A DNA stretch of 64,000 nt from Cyclobacterium salsum (GTDB lineage: Bacteria > Bacteroidota > Bacteroidia > Cytophagales > Cyclobacteriaceae), in contig NZ_WNKG01000002.1 in the NCBI RefSeq assembly GCF_010119245.1, positions 248,001-312,000 on the forward strand. Reading direction: 5' to 3'. Shown piece by piece: positions 9,170 through 18,734 of this stretch (positions within the stretch are counted from its first letter, which is position 1; every line of letters starts with the position of its first letter). The position numbers and the translations under genes are program-made. The notes under the pieces are model-generated. The model ran no database searches. It had not been told where the DNA came from and saw only the letters and a program-made list of their open reading frames with translations.

Positions 9170-10017
9170 AAATGCTTAGTTTAGACCATTCCATAGAAAT
9201 AAAGTGTAGTAGCTCTGATGTTATCTGACAGTTGGATAAATTTAAACCACATTTTATTATGGGATATTACTCCGTATATGATTGTAAGATAAGGGTCTTT
9301 TTACGGCCCCTTGATCATTTCGGTAGTCCGGGGTATTCCTGACAGGTGGGTCACCGCCAGAGCCTATTTCCACTTCGCCCGGCGTTGGTAAAGTTACGAC
9401 TTTTTCATGATTTAAGTCCAGCATTTTTTCGTCAGACGAATAAATCACTCATAACCAAGTTTCAAATCCTGGGCTTGCGCTGAAAGAAATTTCAATTTTT
9501 CTTCTCTGGTCCATTGAAGGCACTTTTCGTAGGTGAGCAAATCTCCTAATAGGATTCTTCGATGCTCCCCACTTTCTTGAACGGAATGGTAGTATTGTTT
9601 TCCAGTAATTTAATCCACTTTGGTAATGTTCCTGGGCTTTCGTATTTTTCTTTTCAATAGCTATCCCAATTTGAACAAAGAGCAGGTTCTGGCTGCACTT
9701 TTTTTCCATTCCAATAGTTAAAAGGGACGATGCAAAGTCCTCTCGATTTTACCTACTGCCTGGCAACCTTCCTGCCAATGAAAATGAGCATGTTACTTGA
9801 AGGTTTCGGTAATTTTCCGATAGTTAGAGGGGAGTCCTTTTCAGGCGATAATAGAAAAAACAGCAAGGATTTCGGTTAGCCAATAGTTGCTTCATTTTAG
9901 TTTTCATTTTTATAATTGTAATTGTATTTCATGAGATAAGCGTATTATTAATCATAATTCATGAAAAGTAATTGATTTTCATGGTATATTTGTACTTGTA
10001 TGTCATAAAAAGGGATA
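9170..10017. other. Intergenic region, mostly degenerate
   Basis: About 850 bp with no intact gene. The central part holds a frameshifted minus-strand remnant, listed separately. The last 100 bp are AT-rich and carry repeated sites in front of the Fic gene. The 9257-9444 stretch contains short minus-strand frames that I cannot assign. Confidence 0.6.
9445..9709 (-). pseudogene. Frameshifted remnant of an unrecognised helical protein
   Basis: Reading leftward from the ATG at 9709, one frame gives protein-like sequence as far as AQEHYQSGLNYWKTILPF. A single-base shift near 9590 then moves it into a second protein-like frame, ESGEHRRILLGDLLTYEKC and on to QAQDLKLGYE with a stop at 9445-9447. 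The joined product would be about 88 residues of helical, weakly TPR-like character. I do not recognise the family. The change of coding frame suggests decay rather than chance, but the evidence is modest. Confidence 0.3.
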
Positions 10018-10058
10018 ATGCATCACTGTTTTTCACAACAAGTAACTGTATTTCATGG
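9918..10058 (+). promoter_or_regulatory. Three direct 17-bp sites around the fic start, with a -7-like box
   Basis: A 17-bp sequence of the form GTAAYTGWWTTTCATGR occurs at 9918-9934, 9968-9984 and 10042-10058; the last copy is inside the first codons of the Fic gene. TATATTTG at 9985-9992, immediately after the second copy, matches the Bacteroidota -7 box TAnnTTTG; no clear -33 element was found. Repeats this close to a promoter and start suggest a repressor site, perhaps autoregulation of the Fic gene. This is inference. Confidence 0.5.
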
Positions 10059-11568
10059 AAGATCTACTCCAGAACCTGGATTTCTTGCTGGATATGCATT
10101 ATTAGTAGCTATAATTGAGGAAAATGGGGTGAACGTTCCTTTACCTGACAGACTTGCCATTATTACTGAAAAACATCAACGGTACAATACCAACCAATGG
10201 CAAGTATTTACAATCAGACATAAACCTGCCAATGACATAACCAGTCATTTAGCTTTTGCCATAAAATACGAAGGAATAGATCTATACATTCTAAAAAAAT
10301 TCTTTCAGCACACAGGGAGCGAGCCTGTTCTGCATATGCTAAAGAAAGAGCCAACCAGTCAATACAGCAGAAAGGTATGGTTTCTTTATGAATGGCTAAT
10401 GGATAAAGTGCTTGACGTACCAGATCTCAAGGCAGGAACATATGTCGAAATAGTCAATCCCAAACTTCAATACACAAGCTCTTCAATTAACTCTACCCGA
10501 CACAGAATAAAAAATAACCTACCGGGGACACCTGCATTTTGTCCCATGATTAATAAAACAGATAAAATCGAAAACTTCATATCTAAAGATTTATCTGGTT
10601 CAATGGAAAAAGGCTTGGATGGCAGGGACAAAGATATCATTAGAAGGACTGCTGCATTTCTGTTATTAAAAGACTCAAAAGCTTCCTTTGCTATTGAAGG
10701 AGAATATCCTCCAAACCTTAGAGCAAGAAATTGGGGAAAAGCAATTGGACAATCAGGAAAAAAACAACTAACCATAGAAGAATTAGAGCGGCTTCAAGAC
10801 ATCGTTATTGGGACAAAAAAACTGAAGAATATGGGGTTAAGAACGCAGGAAGGCTTTATCGGAGAGCATGATCGCGAAACCTTTTCTCCCTTACCTGACC
10901 ATATATCAGCAAAATATGAGGATTTACCATCTTTGATGAAAGGACTATTGGATGCAAATAAGCTTCTACAAGAGTCAGCGTACGACCCTGTATTAGCAGC
11001 AGCCACCATAGCATTTGGATTTGTATTTATTCACCCTTTCTCTGATGGTAATGGCCGTATACACAGATACATAATTCATCATATATTGACTCGAATGGGG
11101 TATACTAAAAGGGGCATGATTTTTCCAATATCAGCAGCCATACTAAATCGGATTGATGAATACCAGTCAATTCTAGAATCATACTCTTCTCCAAGAATAG
11201 AATTAGTAGAATGGGAGCCCACACCAGATCATAATGTTAAAATCCTCAATAATACAATTGATCTATATCGTTATTACGACCTAACCAAACAGGTGGAATT
11301 TTTATACGAATGTGTAGAGGAAACCATCGAGCAAATAATACCAGAGGAACTAGATTATTTAGAAAAATATGACCGAATAACTAATTATATAAACAATTAT
11401 TTGTCTTTGCCAGACACCAAGGTGGATTTATTGATCAAGTTGCTAAATCAGAATAACGGTAGGCTATCAAAGAATAAAAGACAGAAGGAGTTTGACGATA
11501 TCACTGATGAAGAAATTTCATCAATTGAAGAGAACTTTCAGTCCATTTTTGAAATAAATAATAAATAA
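10018..11568 (+). CDS. Fic family protein (AMPylase-type)
   Basis: A 516-residue Fic/DOC protein predicted to transfer AMP or another nucleotide to hydroxyl side chains of target proteins. The core motif HPFSDGNGRIHR is complete (HPFx[D/E]GNGRxxR). An inhibitory helix motif (S/T)xxxE(G/N) is present upstream as SFAIEG, so this is a class II, self-inhibited Fic protein. The N-terminal 150 residues carry the block GRSTPEPGFLAGYALL typical of Bacteroidota Fic proteins with an extra N-terminal domain, and the C-terminus continues past the core with helical sequence. It stands alone, after the defence genes, with a hairpin behind it. Role is unknown; stress, phage defence or toxin-like action are all possible. 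Three repeated sites surround the start. Confidence 0.88.
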   Translation: MHHCFSQQVTVFHGRSTPEPGFLAGYALLVAIIEENGVNVPLPDRLAIITEKHQRYNTNQWQVFTIRHKPANDITSHLAFAIKYEGIDLYILKKFFQHTGSEPVLHMLKKEPTSQYSRKVWFLYEWLMDKVLDVPDLKAGTYVEIVNPKLQYTSSSINSTRHRIKNNLPGTPAFCPMINKTDKIENFISKDLSGSMEKGLDGRDKDIIRRTAAFLLLKDSKASFAIEGEYPPNLRARNWGKAIGQSGKKQLTIEELERLQDIVIGTKKLKNMGLRTQEGFIGEHDRETFSPLPDHISAKYEDLPSLMKGLLDANKLLQESAYDPVLAAATIAFGFVFIHPFSDGNGRIHRYIIHHILTRMGYTKRGMIFPISAAILNRIDEYQSILESYSSPRIELVEWEPTPDHNVKILNNTIDLYRYYDLTKQVEFLYECVEETIEQIIPEELDYLEKYDRITNYINNYLSLPDTKVDLLIKLLNQNNGRLSKNKRQKEFDDITDEEISSIEENFQSIFEINNK

Positions 11569-11585
11569 ACGAAAGCCCAACAAGA

Positions 11586-11613
11586 GCTAAACTGCATTGA
11601 AACGCAGTTTAGC
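11586..11613. terminator. Hairpin after the fic gene
   Basis: GCTAAACTGC at 11586-11595 pairs perfectly with GCAGTTTAGC at 11604-11613 over an 8-nt loop, 17 bp after the Fic stop codon. No T-run follows, so it is a terminator-like or transcript-stabilising hairpin rather than a textbook intrinsic terminator. Confidence 0.55.
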
Positions 11614-11952
11614 CAAAAGAGATGATTTATGGTGAGAGACCTACGGCATACTTTGATTTTCGGTTCAGATTGAGATTTTGTAAATTTGAAATGGTTTAAA
11701 ATTAATAAGATAGGTGAAAATAAGTTCGCTGATTTTTCATTGACAGATGAAAATTTAAACTGGAACGATTACGACTTGATTTTCCTATTTCTGATTTATA
11801 TAATGGACAAATAGAAGCATAAAGATTGACTGTATGGTTTACGCCTACAACTTTTGCATCATACCTCTAATCGAGCAGCAAGGAGCTGCCAAAGTTACCC
11901 TCTTGATGAGGTTTATGATTAGCACTTTGTACAAAGGAACCAGTTAACTGAC
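11614..11952. other. Intergenic region, no intact gene
   Basis: The stretch is AT-rich in its first part. A short frame at about 11710-11815 reads KIGENKFADFSLTDENLN and onward to a stop, which looks protein-like but is too short to assign. No promoter stands out. Confidence 0.4.
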
Positions 11953-14900
11953 ATGATAATGCCAAAAAATAAAAGCTTTTCCAGCAGAAAATACCAACGG
12001 CAAAGCAACCCTGTTATCGAATGCGCCAAATCCCACATCACCCCTTTACCCGGTCAGACGCTGGAAAATTCCACATTAAACCATTGCCCGTTTATTCACC
12101 GGAACATTGGGTGCATATTGCTCGTTTTTTTTGCATCCTTGCTATGCGCATGTGCTCCGTCCAAAGTCCCTTCTGATACATTTTTTGATGGCCAGTCATT
12201 CAGGGGCTGGAATGCCCACACAGCATCGGTTTGGCGCATTAAGGATGGAGTCATCACGGGTGGCAGTTTAAAGGGGAATCCGCGCAATGAATTCCTGGCA
12301 ACGGACAAGGTCTACAAAAACTTTCACCTGCGGCTCGAATACCGGCTTGTTGGCACAGAAGGATTCGTGAATGGTGGCGTACAGTTTCACAGCCGGCGAA
12401 CCAGCCATCCGGCGAATGAGATGAGTGGTTACCAGGCAGACATCGGTGCAGGCTACACGGGCTACCTCTATGATGAGTCTCGGCGTAATCGCTTTTTGGC
12501 GGAGGCAGACTCTGATTTCGTTGCTTCGATTGAGCGGCCGGGCCAATGGAACCAATACGAAGTCATTGCCCGTGGCAAGCAGGTGACGATTATTCTCAAT
12601 GGTCAACGAACGATTACCTACCAGGAGCAGGAGGAAGCTATTCCGCTGGAGGGACACATCGCCTTGCAGATCCATGGCGACAGCAAATCAGAAATCTCTT
12701 TCCGAAACCTTCAAATTGAAGAGTTGGATGATACCGTCATCCCTCCCAATGAGGCTATCCTGAGTCGTTTCGGAACCTTACAGAACCGGGCACCCGTTCC
12801 CGCCTTCGAAGAGGGCAACTTCCAGTTGCAAGAAGAAGATGTTGTCGTATTTGTAGGTCAGGAAAACTTTGTGCGTGAGCAAAAATCGGGCGAATTGGAG
12901 TCGCTGTTGGCGGCAGGTTTTGCCAGGCAACGGCCCCGCTTTCGTTCGATGGCCTGGGAAGGTGATGTGGTCTATGAGCAATGGCGTGACCTGAACTTCG
13001 GCGATTGGGGCGATCAATTGGATGCGGTGGGCGCTACCGTGATCCTGGCTCAATTCGGTCAGATGGAAGCACTGGATGGACCCGACCGACTGGCGGATTT
13101 CGTAGCAGCCTACCACCAGTTGCTGGATCAATTTTCCCGCCGTACCCACAAGTTGGTGCTGGTGTCACCCATCCGTTTTGAAAAACCGCTTGCTTCCCAT
13201 GCACCCGATCTTAGGGAAAGGAATGACGATCTTCAGTTGTATGTGAAATCGATGGAAAAGATTGCGGCTCAACGCAATGCGCTATTCGTGGATCTGACCA
13301 GGATGCGTTCCGGGAATCGGCTCACTGAGAATGGAATCCATCTGACACCGGAGGGGCTTCGCCGGGTGAGCGCGGAAATTGCCAGGCAGTTGGATGTTGA
13401 AATCGGGGAGATACCTTCGGAGAGGGTCCGTCAGGCCATCGTTCAGAAAAATCGCCTCTGGTTCGATTTTTGGCGACCGGCAAACTGGTCCTTTGTCTAC
13501 GGAGATCGCGTGAATCAGATGTATGGGCAAGGTGCCGGGGAGGAGCCCTCGTTGCAGGTCGCGTTTGAGCAGCAGCTGCCCCTTGTGGAAAGCGCAGATG
13601 CCGTCATTTACGACCGGATCGCTGGTAAAGAAGCACCGGGAGTCTCGGTCGCTCCGGTGGTGTACAGTGAGATGGATGCGTTGACACCGGAAGAACAACT
13701 GGCGGGTTTCACGACCGCAGAGGGGTATTCGGTCAATCTGTTCGCTTCAGAGCTGGAAGGAGTAGTGAATCCCGTGCAATTCGCATGGGACGAGGAGGGA
13801 AGACTCTATGTAGCCTGTTCACCCTCCTATCCGCAGACATTGGCTGGGATGCCTGCGCAGGATTACATTCAAGTCCTGGAGGATCGTGACCGTGACGGGG
13901 TAGCAGATAGTTCCTGGCGGTTTGCCGAAAACCTGAGCATGGTTCAAGGCATAGAACCGGGTGGAGACGGGGTCTATGTCTGCGACTTCGATCGAATTCT
14001 CTATCTCCGTGACACCGACGGGGACAAAAAGGCCGATGAGCGGGAGGTACTATTCTCCGGTTTCGGCGTAGGCGACACGCATCAAATGGTAAACAGCATT
14101 ACGCATGGCCCGGATGGGACACTGTGGTTCACCCAGGGGCTCCACGCCATTTCCCGGGTCGAAACCCCGCATGGAGTTGCCCGTCTGGACCGGGCCGGGG
14201 TTTGGCGATATCGTCCACGCCGCTTAAAATTGGAGAGTTTCTTCGGAGGGGGAATGGCGGGCGCCAATTGCTGGGGCGTCGCATTTGACGACTACGGGCA
14301 GGTCTTTCACAAGACGGGAGATCGCCCGGAAGGCTATTGGACCGTGCCCGGATTGGTTCCTTTTCCGGAACAAGACGATTCCCGCTACCATGAAGATCCG
14401 AACACGGCCTACGAAAAGAACAATCCGGAGCAGTATCACGATATAGGCCCCCTATTTGAGACTTCACCCAAAACAACCTCCCTGGAAATCATTGGAACAT
14501 CCGCCATGCCCGAAGAGCTACAAGGTGCGGCACTGATCGCCGGATACTTTGGATCTGTAGTGGAATTGCACCAATTCGAGGACGCAGGTTCCGGATTTGC
14601 TACCCAACAGCTTCCCAGATTGATCACGTCGTCTGATAATTCCTTTCGCCCGGTGGATGTCTCTGTGGGACCCGATGGGGCTATGTATGTGGCCGATTGG
14701 TTCAACCCGATCATTGGTCACTACCAGGCGAGCTATGCCGACCCACGACGTGACAAGTCACATGGCCGCATCTGGAGGATCACAGCAGATTCCAGGTCGT
14801 CCTTTAACTATCCCGATCTATCCGCAATGGATGGGGGCCAACTGCTTGCACTTCTGGATTCTCAGGAGCGATGGTTGCGCTACCAGGCGAAGCGCTTGCT

Positions 14901-15777
14901 TTATTACCAACCAACGGAAACGGTTGTGGCCGCAGCAGATGGGTTGGACCTTCAGGATCGGAAAGATCAGTTTCTCCTCGAATTGATCGGAGTCTACCAG
15001 GCCCATGAAACGGTCCGGCCGGAGTTGCTCGATCGCCTGTTGCGGTCGAAGGATTTCCGGATTCGGGCCTATGGTGCCCGTGTGCTGGGAGACTGGGCGT
15101 CGCGGCTGGAAGGTGGAGCGCTTGGTCGGCTAAGGGAATTGGTTAATGATTCCCACCCCCGGGTCCGGTTGGAGGCAGTGATAGCCGCCAGCTACCTACG
15201 GGAGATCCCTGCGATCGAAGTGGTAACCGCAGCGCTCGAACATGAGTTGGACCCCTTTCTACAGTACGCGTTGAGGCAGAGTGCACGGTCCCTTCAAATG
15301 CTCTGGGAGACTCCTTTTCAGGAGGGGGAACTCCACCCTGCGTCCAAGGTTCAGGAAAACTTTCTGCGCGAGCTGCTGGACCAGGGCCCTGCGCTCGTTT
15401 CTACTGGCGAAGCCTTGTATGAAAAGGCCTGCCTGTCATGCCATCAGCCGGGTGGTAAGGGCCTGCCAAAGGTGTATCCACCCCTGCTGGGTTCGAAGCG
15501 GGTCACCGGAGACGAAACGAAGCTCATCAAAATCGTGCTCAATGGGCTTACCGGTCCCCTGGACGTAGCGGGAGAGCAATACGGTGCCGGAACCCAGTCC
15601 ATTCCCATGCCTTCCATGGGTGGAATGAGCGATCAGGAGATCGCTGAGGTCCTCACCTACATCCGCAAGGAATTTGGTGACGGATCTCCCGCGGTTGCTC
15701 CCGAAACGGTTGCGAAAACCCGGGCGGAGGTCTCCGGACGAACCAAGCCCTGGACTGCTCGGGAGCTGGACGACTGA
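11953..15777 (+). CDS. PVC-type heme-binding CxxCH lipoprotein with DUF1080 and SGNH-like domains
   Basis: A 1274-residue multidomain protein. A roughly 50-residue extension precedes a lipoprotein signal ending LLVFFASLLCAC, so the true start may be later although no good Met is available. Residues 75-235 are a DUF1080 (3-keto-disaccharide hydrolase-type, jelly-roll) domain (FDGQSFRGWNA, GGVQFHSRR). Residues 290-470 are an SGNH-like fold in which the usual GDS is replaced by VGQENF, so the catalytic Ser is absent; the end block ENGIHLTPEG is kept. Residues 575-945 form the PVC membrane-bound dehydrogenase-type propeller, followed by HEAT-like helices and a C-terminal cytochrome c with C1160-x-x-C1163-H1164 (CLSCH). 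It probably acts at the outer or inner membrane surface in sugar oxidation. It has no operon partner here, and its GC looks higher than that of its neighbours. Confidence 0.85.
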   Translation: MIMPKNKSFSSRKYQRQSNPVIECAKSHITPLPGQTLENSTLNHCPFIHRNIGCILLVFFASLLCACAPSKVPSDTFFDGQSFRGWNAHTASVWRIKDGVITGGSLKGNPRNEFLATDKVYKNFHLRLEYRLVGTEGFVNGGVQFHSRRTSHPANEMSGYQADIGAGYTGYLYDESRRNRFLAEADSDFVASIERPGQWNQYEVIARGKQVTIILNGQRTITYQEQEEAIPLEGHIALQIHGDSKSEISFRNLQIEELDDTVIPPNEAILSRFGTLQNRAPVPAFEEGNFQLQEEDVVVFVGQENFVREQKSGELESLLAAGFARQRPRFRSMAWEGDVVYEQWRDLNFGDWGDQLDAVGATVILAQFGQMEALDGPDRLADFVAAYHQLLDQFSRRTHKLVLVSPIRFEKPLASHAPDLRERNDDLQLYVKSMEKIAAQRNALFVDLTRMRSGNRLTENGIHLTPEGLRRVSAEIARQLDVEIGEIPSERVRQAIVQKNRLWFDFWRPANWSFVYGDRVNQMYGQGAGEEPSLQVAFEQQLPLVESADAVIYDRIAGKEAPGVSVAPVVYSEMDALTPEEQLAGFTTAEGYSVNLFASELEGVVNPVQFAWDEEGRLYVACSPSYPQTLAGMPAQDYIQVLEDRDRDGVADSSWRFAENLSMVQGIEPGGDGVYVCDFDRILYLRDTDGDKKADEREVLFSGFGVGDTHQMVNSITHGPDGTLWFTQGLHAISRVETPHGVARLDRAGVWRYRPRRLKLESFFGGGMAGANCWGVAFDDYGQVFHKTGDRPEGYWTVPGLVPFPEQDDSRYHEDPNTAYEKNNPEQYHDIGPLFETSPKTTSLEIIGTSAMPEELQGAALIAGYFGSVVELHQFEDAGSGFATQQLPRLITSSDNSFRPVDVSVGPDGAMYVADWFNPIIGHYQASYADPRRDKSHGRIWRITADSRSSFNYPDLSAMDGGQLLALLDSQERWLRYQAKRLLYYQPTETVVAAADGLDLQDRKDQFLLELIGVYQAHETVRPELLDRLLRSKDFRIRAYGARVLGDWASRLEGGALGRLRELVNDSHPRVRLEAVIAASYLREIPAIEVVTAALEHELDPFLQYALRQSARSLQMLWETPFQEGELHPASKVQENFLRELLDQGPALVSTGEALYEKACLSCHQPGGKGLPKVYPPLLGSKRVTGDETKLIKIVLNGLTGPLDVAGEQYGAGTQSIPMPSMGGMSDQEIAEVLTYIRKEFGDGSPAVAPETVAKTRAEVSGRTKPWTARELDD

Positions 15778-15823
15778 GCAGCCTTACAGGAAAAGCACCC
15801 TAGTGCGATTAAATGAGGGGCAG

Positions 15824-15858
15824 TTGGTGCCAATGCAAAAAGAGAGTACTGGCACCAA
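15824..15858. terminator. Hairpin between convergent genes
   Basis: TTGGTGCCA at 15824-15832 pairs with TGGCACCAA at 15850-15858 over a 17-nt loop. It lies between the PVC-type gene and the convergent gene ending at 15899, so it could end transcripts from either side. No strong T-run is present. Confidence 0.45.
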
Positions 15859-15898
15859 TACGAAGCTAAAAGCAAGTGGGCGGAACACTATTCATTTA

Positions 15899-16879
15899 TC
15901 ATTCATCCACAGGTACTTCTTTGACATATTGAACAATGGTCTGATAAGGCATTTTTTCTCCATATTTGGCTTTTAGCTCCTGGTATTCAGCTGCTTTTTT
16001 ATCTTCCTCGTTTGGAACCAGAAACTCGGAATATTCCAGCTTTTTAACATCGAATTCATCTGTATCTTCCAAGTGAAAATCCCAGAACGATTTCATTACC
16101 TCTGCCCGGTAAACATCCGCTGTTAAAGGCTCAATCGAACTGGATGAGCTAAATTTTGAACTTTCAGAATTCTGCGAGCTGATGGTAATGCTCCTGCCTT
16201 CCACATCAATTTTGTATTCTTTATTTAAATATGCTTTTTCAACCGTTGAAAGGTTACTTTCGCTGTAAGCGGAAAAATGTTTTCGATGCTTTTTACCAAA
16301 AGCAACCACATCTTCATGAATGACCAGGTCCACGTCCATCACTTTATATGCTTTCGTTACCTTAAGTATTTCAGCGTCAGGATCCTGCTCTGATAAAACC
16401 ACACTGACGACAAAAGCCTCCACCTTATCACCATACCTTTCTTTTAAAATCCCATAGTTTTCAGTTGCACCAGCCTCCGGCTTTTCCAGCGGAACAAACC
16501 TTCCCGAAATCATTATTGGGGCATCTTTACGCAAATCAAATCGGGTAAAAGAACCTTCTCTTTTAAGTTCGAATACATCGGAATCATCCATTTGTTTCAA
16601 TACCATGGGGCCGCGCTCCTTTTCCCTCTGAACCTGCCAAACCGCCAGTTCCTCGCCCTGCCTTTCAATCTTGTAAACCGGGCTTTTCATTTGTTGCTCC
16701 ATTTGCACCTTACGCATTCCGTTCCATTGCACGGCTTTCTGATCGTTTTCCTCAAAAAATTCATTTACCACTTCATCGTTTTCAAAAACCACTTCTCTCA
16801 CCTCATAGTATTGGGCATTTATGAAAAAAGGTGCTGTCAAGAAAACGATTAAAAGGACTGTCTGCTTCTTCATCATCAT
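15899..16879 (-). CDS. Secreted protein of unknown function
   Basis: A 326-residue protein starting MMMKKQTVLLIVFLTAPFF and ending its signal at INAQ, a standard Sec signal for export. The mature part is rich in charged residues, with repeated short beta-like segments and a serine tract (SSKFSSSSS) near residue 245. No catalytic motif was recognised and there are no transmembrane segments after the signal. It is convergent with the PVC-type gene and divergent from the histidine kinase. I do not know its function; a periplasmic or surface role is likely. Confidence 0.65.
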   Translation of the reverse strand: MMMKKQTVLLIVFLTAPFFINAQYYEVREVVFENDEVVNEFFEENDQKAVQWNGMRKVQMEQQMKSPVYKIERQGEELAVWQVQREKERGPMVLKQMDDSDVFELKREGSFTRFDLRKDAPIMISGRFVPLEKPEAGATENYGILKERYGDKVEAFVVSVVLSEQDPDAEILKVTKAYKVMDVDLVIHEDVVAFGKKHRKHFSAYSESNLSTVEKAYLNKEYKIDVEGRSITISSQNSESSKFSSSSSIEPLTADVYRAEVMKSFWDFHLEDTDEFDVKKLEYSEFLVPNEEDKKAAEYQELKAKYGEKMPYQTIVQYVKEVPVDE

Positions 16880-17225
16880 TTATTGGTTTTTGGTTGCACA
16901 CAATTTTTAAAATAGAAAAAAGAATGTTCTTTACCAACCCTAATCGAATGATGAAATCCTTGGATTCATCCTGGAGAAATTTGAAAAAAGAACTTTATGA
17001 ATGCGTATTTGAAAGAATTTTACGATTTAGGTAAATCCAAAAATGGAAATATATTTTTTATTAAACCCAAAAAACATAATTTTATGTTTAAATATACCTA
17101 AATTGCAGCTAAATATTCTACTAAAAATAAAGTTGAATTTCTCTGGAAGTTCTGCTATTTTATATTCAGAAGGTGGGTAGGGTGTTATTTTTATTTTTAA
17201 ATAAGTACCCCTAAGTTAAAATGAG
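16880..17225. other. Intergenic region between divergent genes
   Basis: About 345 AT-rich bases that must hold the promoters for the secreted protein on the minus strand and the kinase on the plus strand. I found no convincing TAnnTTTG/TTTG pair. The rest shows nothing notable. Confidence 0.4.
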
Positions 17226-18266
17226 ATGGGCTATAAAAATGAGTTGGCAGAAGCCAACCGAAAAATCGAATTTCTTTATCAGGAAAAGGAAAAAAGGGCG
17301 GGGGAGTTGTATATCGCTAATCTGGAGCTTATCTACCAAAACGGGGAAAAGGAAAAACGCGCAGATGAACTGGTAACAGCCAATCTGGAGTTGGATTTTC
17401 AAAACGAGGAGAAAGAAAAGAGAGCGGATGAATTAATAACCGCTAACCTGGAATTGGACTTCCAAAACGAGGAGAAGAAGAAAAGGGCTGATGAATTAGC
17501 GATCGCTTACCTGGAACTTACTTTTCAAAATAGGGAAAAGGAAAGTAAAACCGAAGAACTGATCCTGGCAAACAAAAAGCTTTCGGTTCAAAAAGTCCAA
17601 TTGGAGGATTTTTTCAATATTGTCTCTCACAACTTACGAGGCCCTTTGAACAATATTTTCATACTGGTGGATGATATTACCGAAAGCAAAAAGGAATCAG
17701 AAGTTGCCACACTTAAAGAACTTCTAAAAGGATCAACCGTAATCCTTAGGGAGATTCTAGATGAATTGATGGAATCTCTTCAGGTCAAATATGATTTAGA
17801 AATCAGATCGAAAAAAATTGACCTGAAAGACTATTTCTTAAAAACATGTGCAGGCTTGAGAGGGGAAATCGATCGTTCCAATGCGCTGCTTGAATGCGAT
17901 TTTGATGAGTCGCTTTTTCTCCATTTTCCGCCAACGTATGTTCGGAGTATCATGCATAACCTGATTAGTAATTCATTGAAATACAAATCACCTTTACGTA
18001 CGCCCCATATTTGCGTCACAAGTAAACGAGAGGGAAATAAAATGGTACTTTCTGTTGCGGACAATGGTTTGGGTATCGATTTAAACAAGCATGGCAAGGA
18101 CCTGTTCAAAATCCGAAAGGTATTTCACACGCATCCAGACGCTAAAGGATTTGGTTTGTATATCACAAAATGTCAGATGGAAGCCATGAAGGGCCGAATC
18201 TGGGCCGATAGTATCCCCCAAGTGGGTAGTACCTTTTATGTGGAGTTCAATAACCAACCTTTATGA
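17226..18266 (+). CDS. Cytoplasmic sensor histidine kinase with 21-residue coiled-coil repeats
   Basis: A 346-residue kinase without membrane segments. Residues 1-115 hold about five copies of a 21-residue unit (EKEKRADELVTANLELDFQ plus two), i.e. three heptads, forming a long coiled coil. The HisKA-type H-box is FFNIVSHNLRGPLNNI. The HATPase shows the N-box HNLISNSLKYKSP, G1 block VADNGLGIDL and G2 block GFGLYITKCQMEAMKGRI. The protein would autophosphorylate and pass phosphate to a response regulator, but no receiver or regulator gene is adjacent. Similar EKxKRAxEL repeats occur in many Bacteroidota kinases, usually next to PAS domains, which are missing here. The input is therefore unknown and may come through partner binding. 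Confidence 0.88.
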   Translation: MGYKNELAEANRKIEFLYQEKEKRAGELYIANLELIYQNGEKEKRADELVTANLELDFQNEEKEKRADELITANLELDFQNEEKKKRADELAIAYLELTFQNREKESKTEELILANKKLSVQKVQLEDFFNIVSHNLRGPLNNIFILVDDITESKKESEVATLKELLKGSTVILREILDELMESLQVKYDLEIRSKKIDLKDYFLKTCAGLRGEIDRSNALLECDFDESLFLHFPPTYVRSIMHNLISNSLKYKSPLRTPHICVTSKREGNKMVLSVADNGLGIDLNKHGKDLFKIRKVFHTHPDAKGFGLYITKCQMEAMKGRIWADSIPQVGSTFYVEFNNQPL

Positions 18267-18734
18267 CTGTAATTTCAACGGCAAAAACATCTATTACGAT
18301 AGATGCTGCTCCGTAATCTAAAAACCATGACCGTGTTTGCTAACGAACCCGGCTCGAATCAGGTAGGCAGGTAAGAGATGTTTCTGAGAGACCGGTCCTG
18401 ATAGCAATCAAGAGCTACCGGGATACAAAATCGGCCGGATGACCGAGATTAATCTCCTTAGTAGAAGGCGGTTTTAACATCAGAAAAATGCTCTTTTCGA
18501 CAATAGCTAATGAAATAATTAGTAATATTAACTACTGATACACAGGTAGAGTTTGTGAGGGAGATCTATTCGGAGTTCGTTTCACAACCCTGATGCCCCT
18601 GGGTATCGGCAAATTTCAAGGGCATGTTGAGGGAAAATTTGATGGCGAAAAAGGAAAGGAATTAGCGCCATTTGCTGCCTAATAAAAAACGGTTGGATCA
18701 ATTAGTAGACAAAGACGACAACAATTTTTCAATA
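18267..18734. other. Intergenic region, nothing assigned
   Basis: About 470 bp. A TTG-started in-frame extension of the corA gene covers 18672-18734, but the ATG at 18735 fits the family better. No hairpin, repeat or RNA gene was recognised in the rest. Confidence 0.4.
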
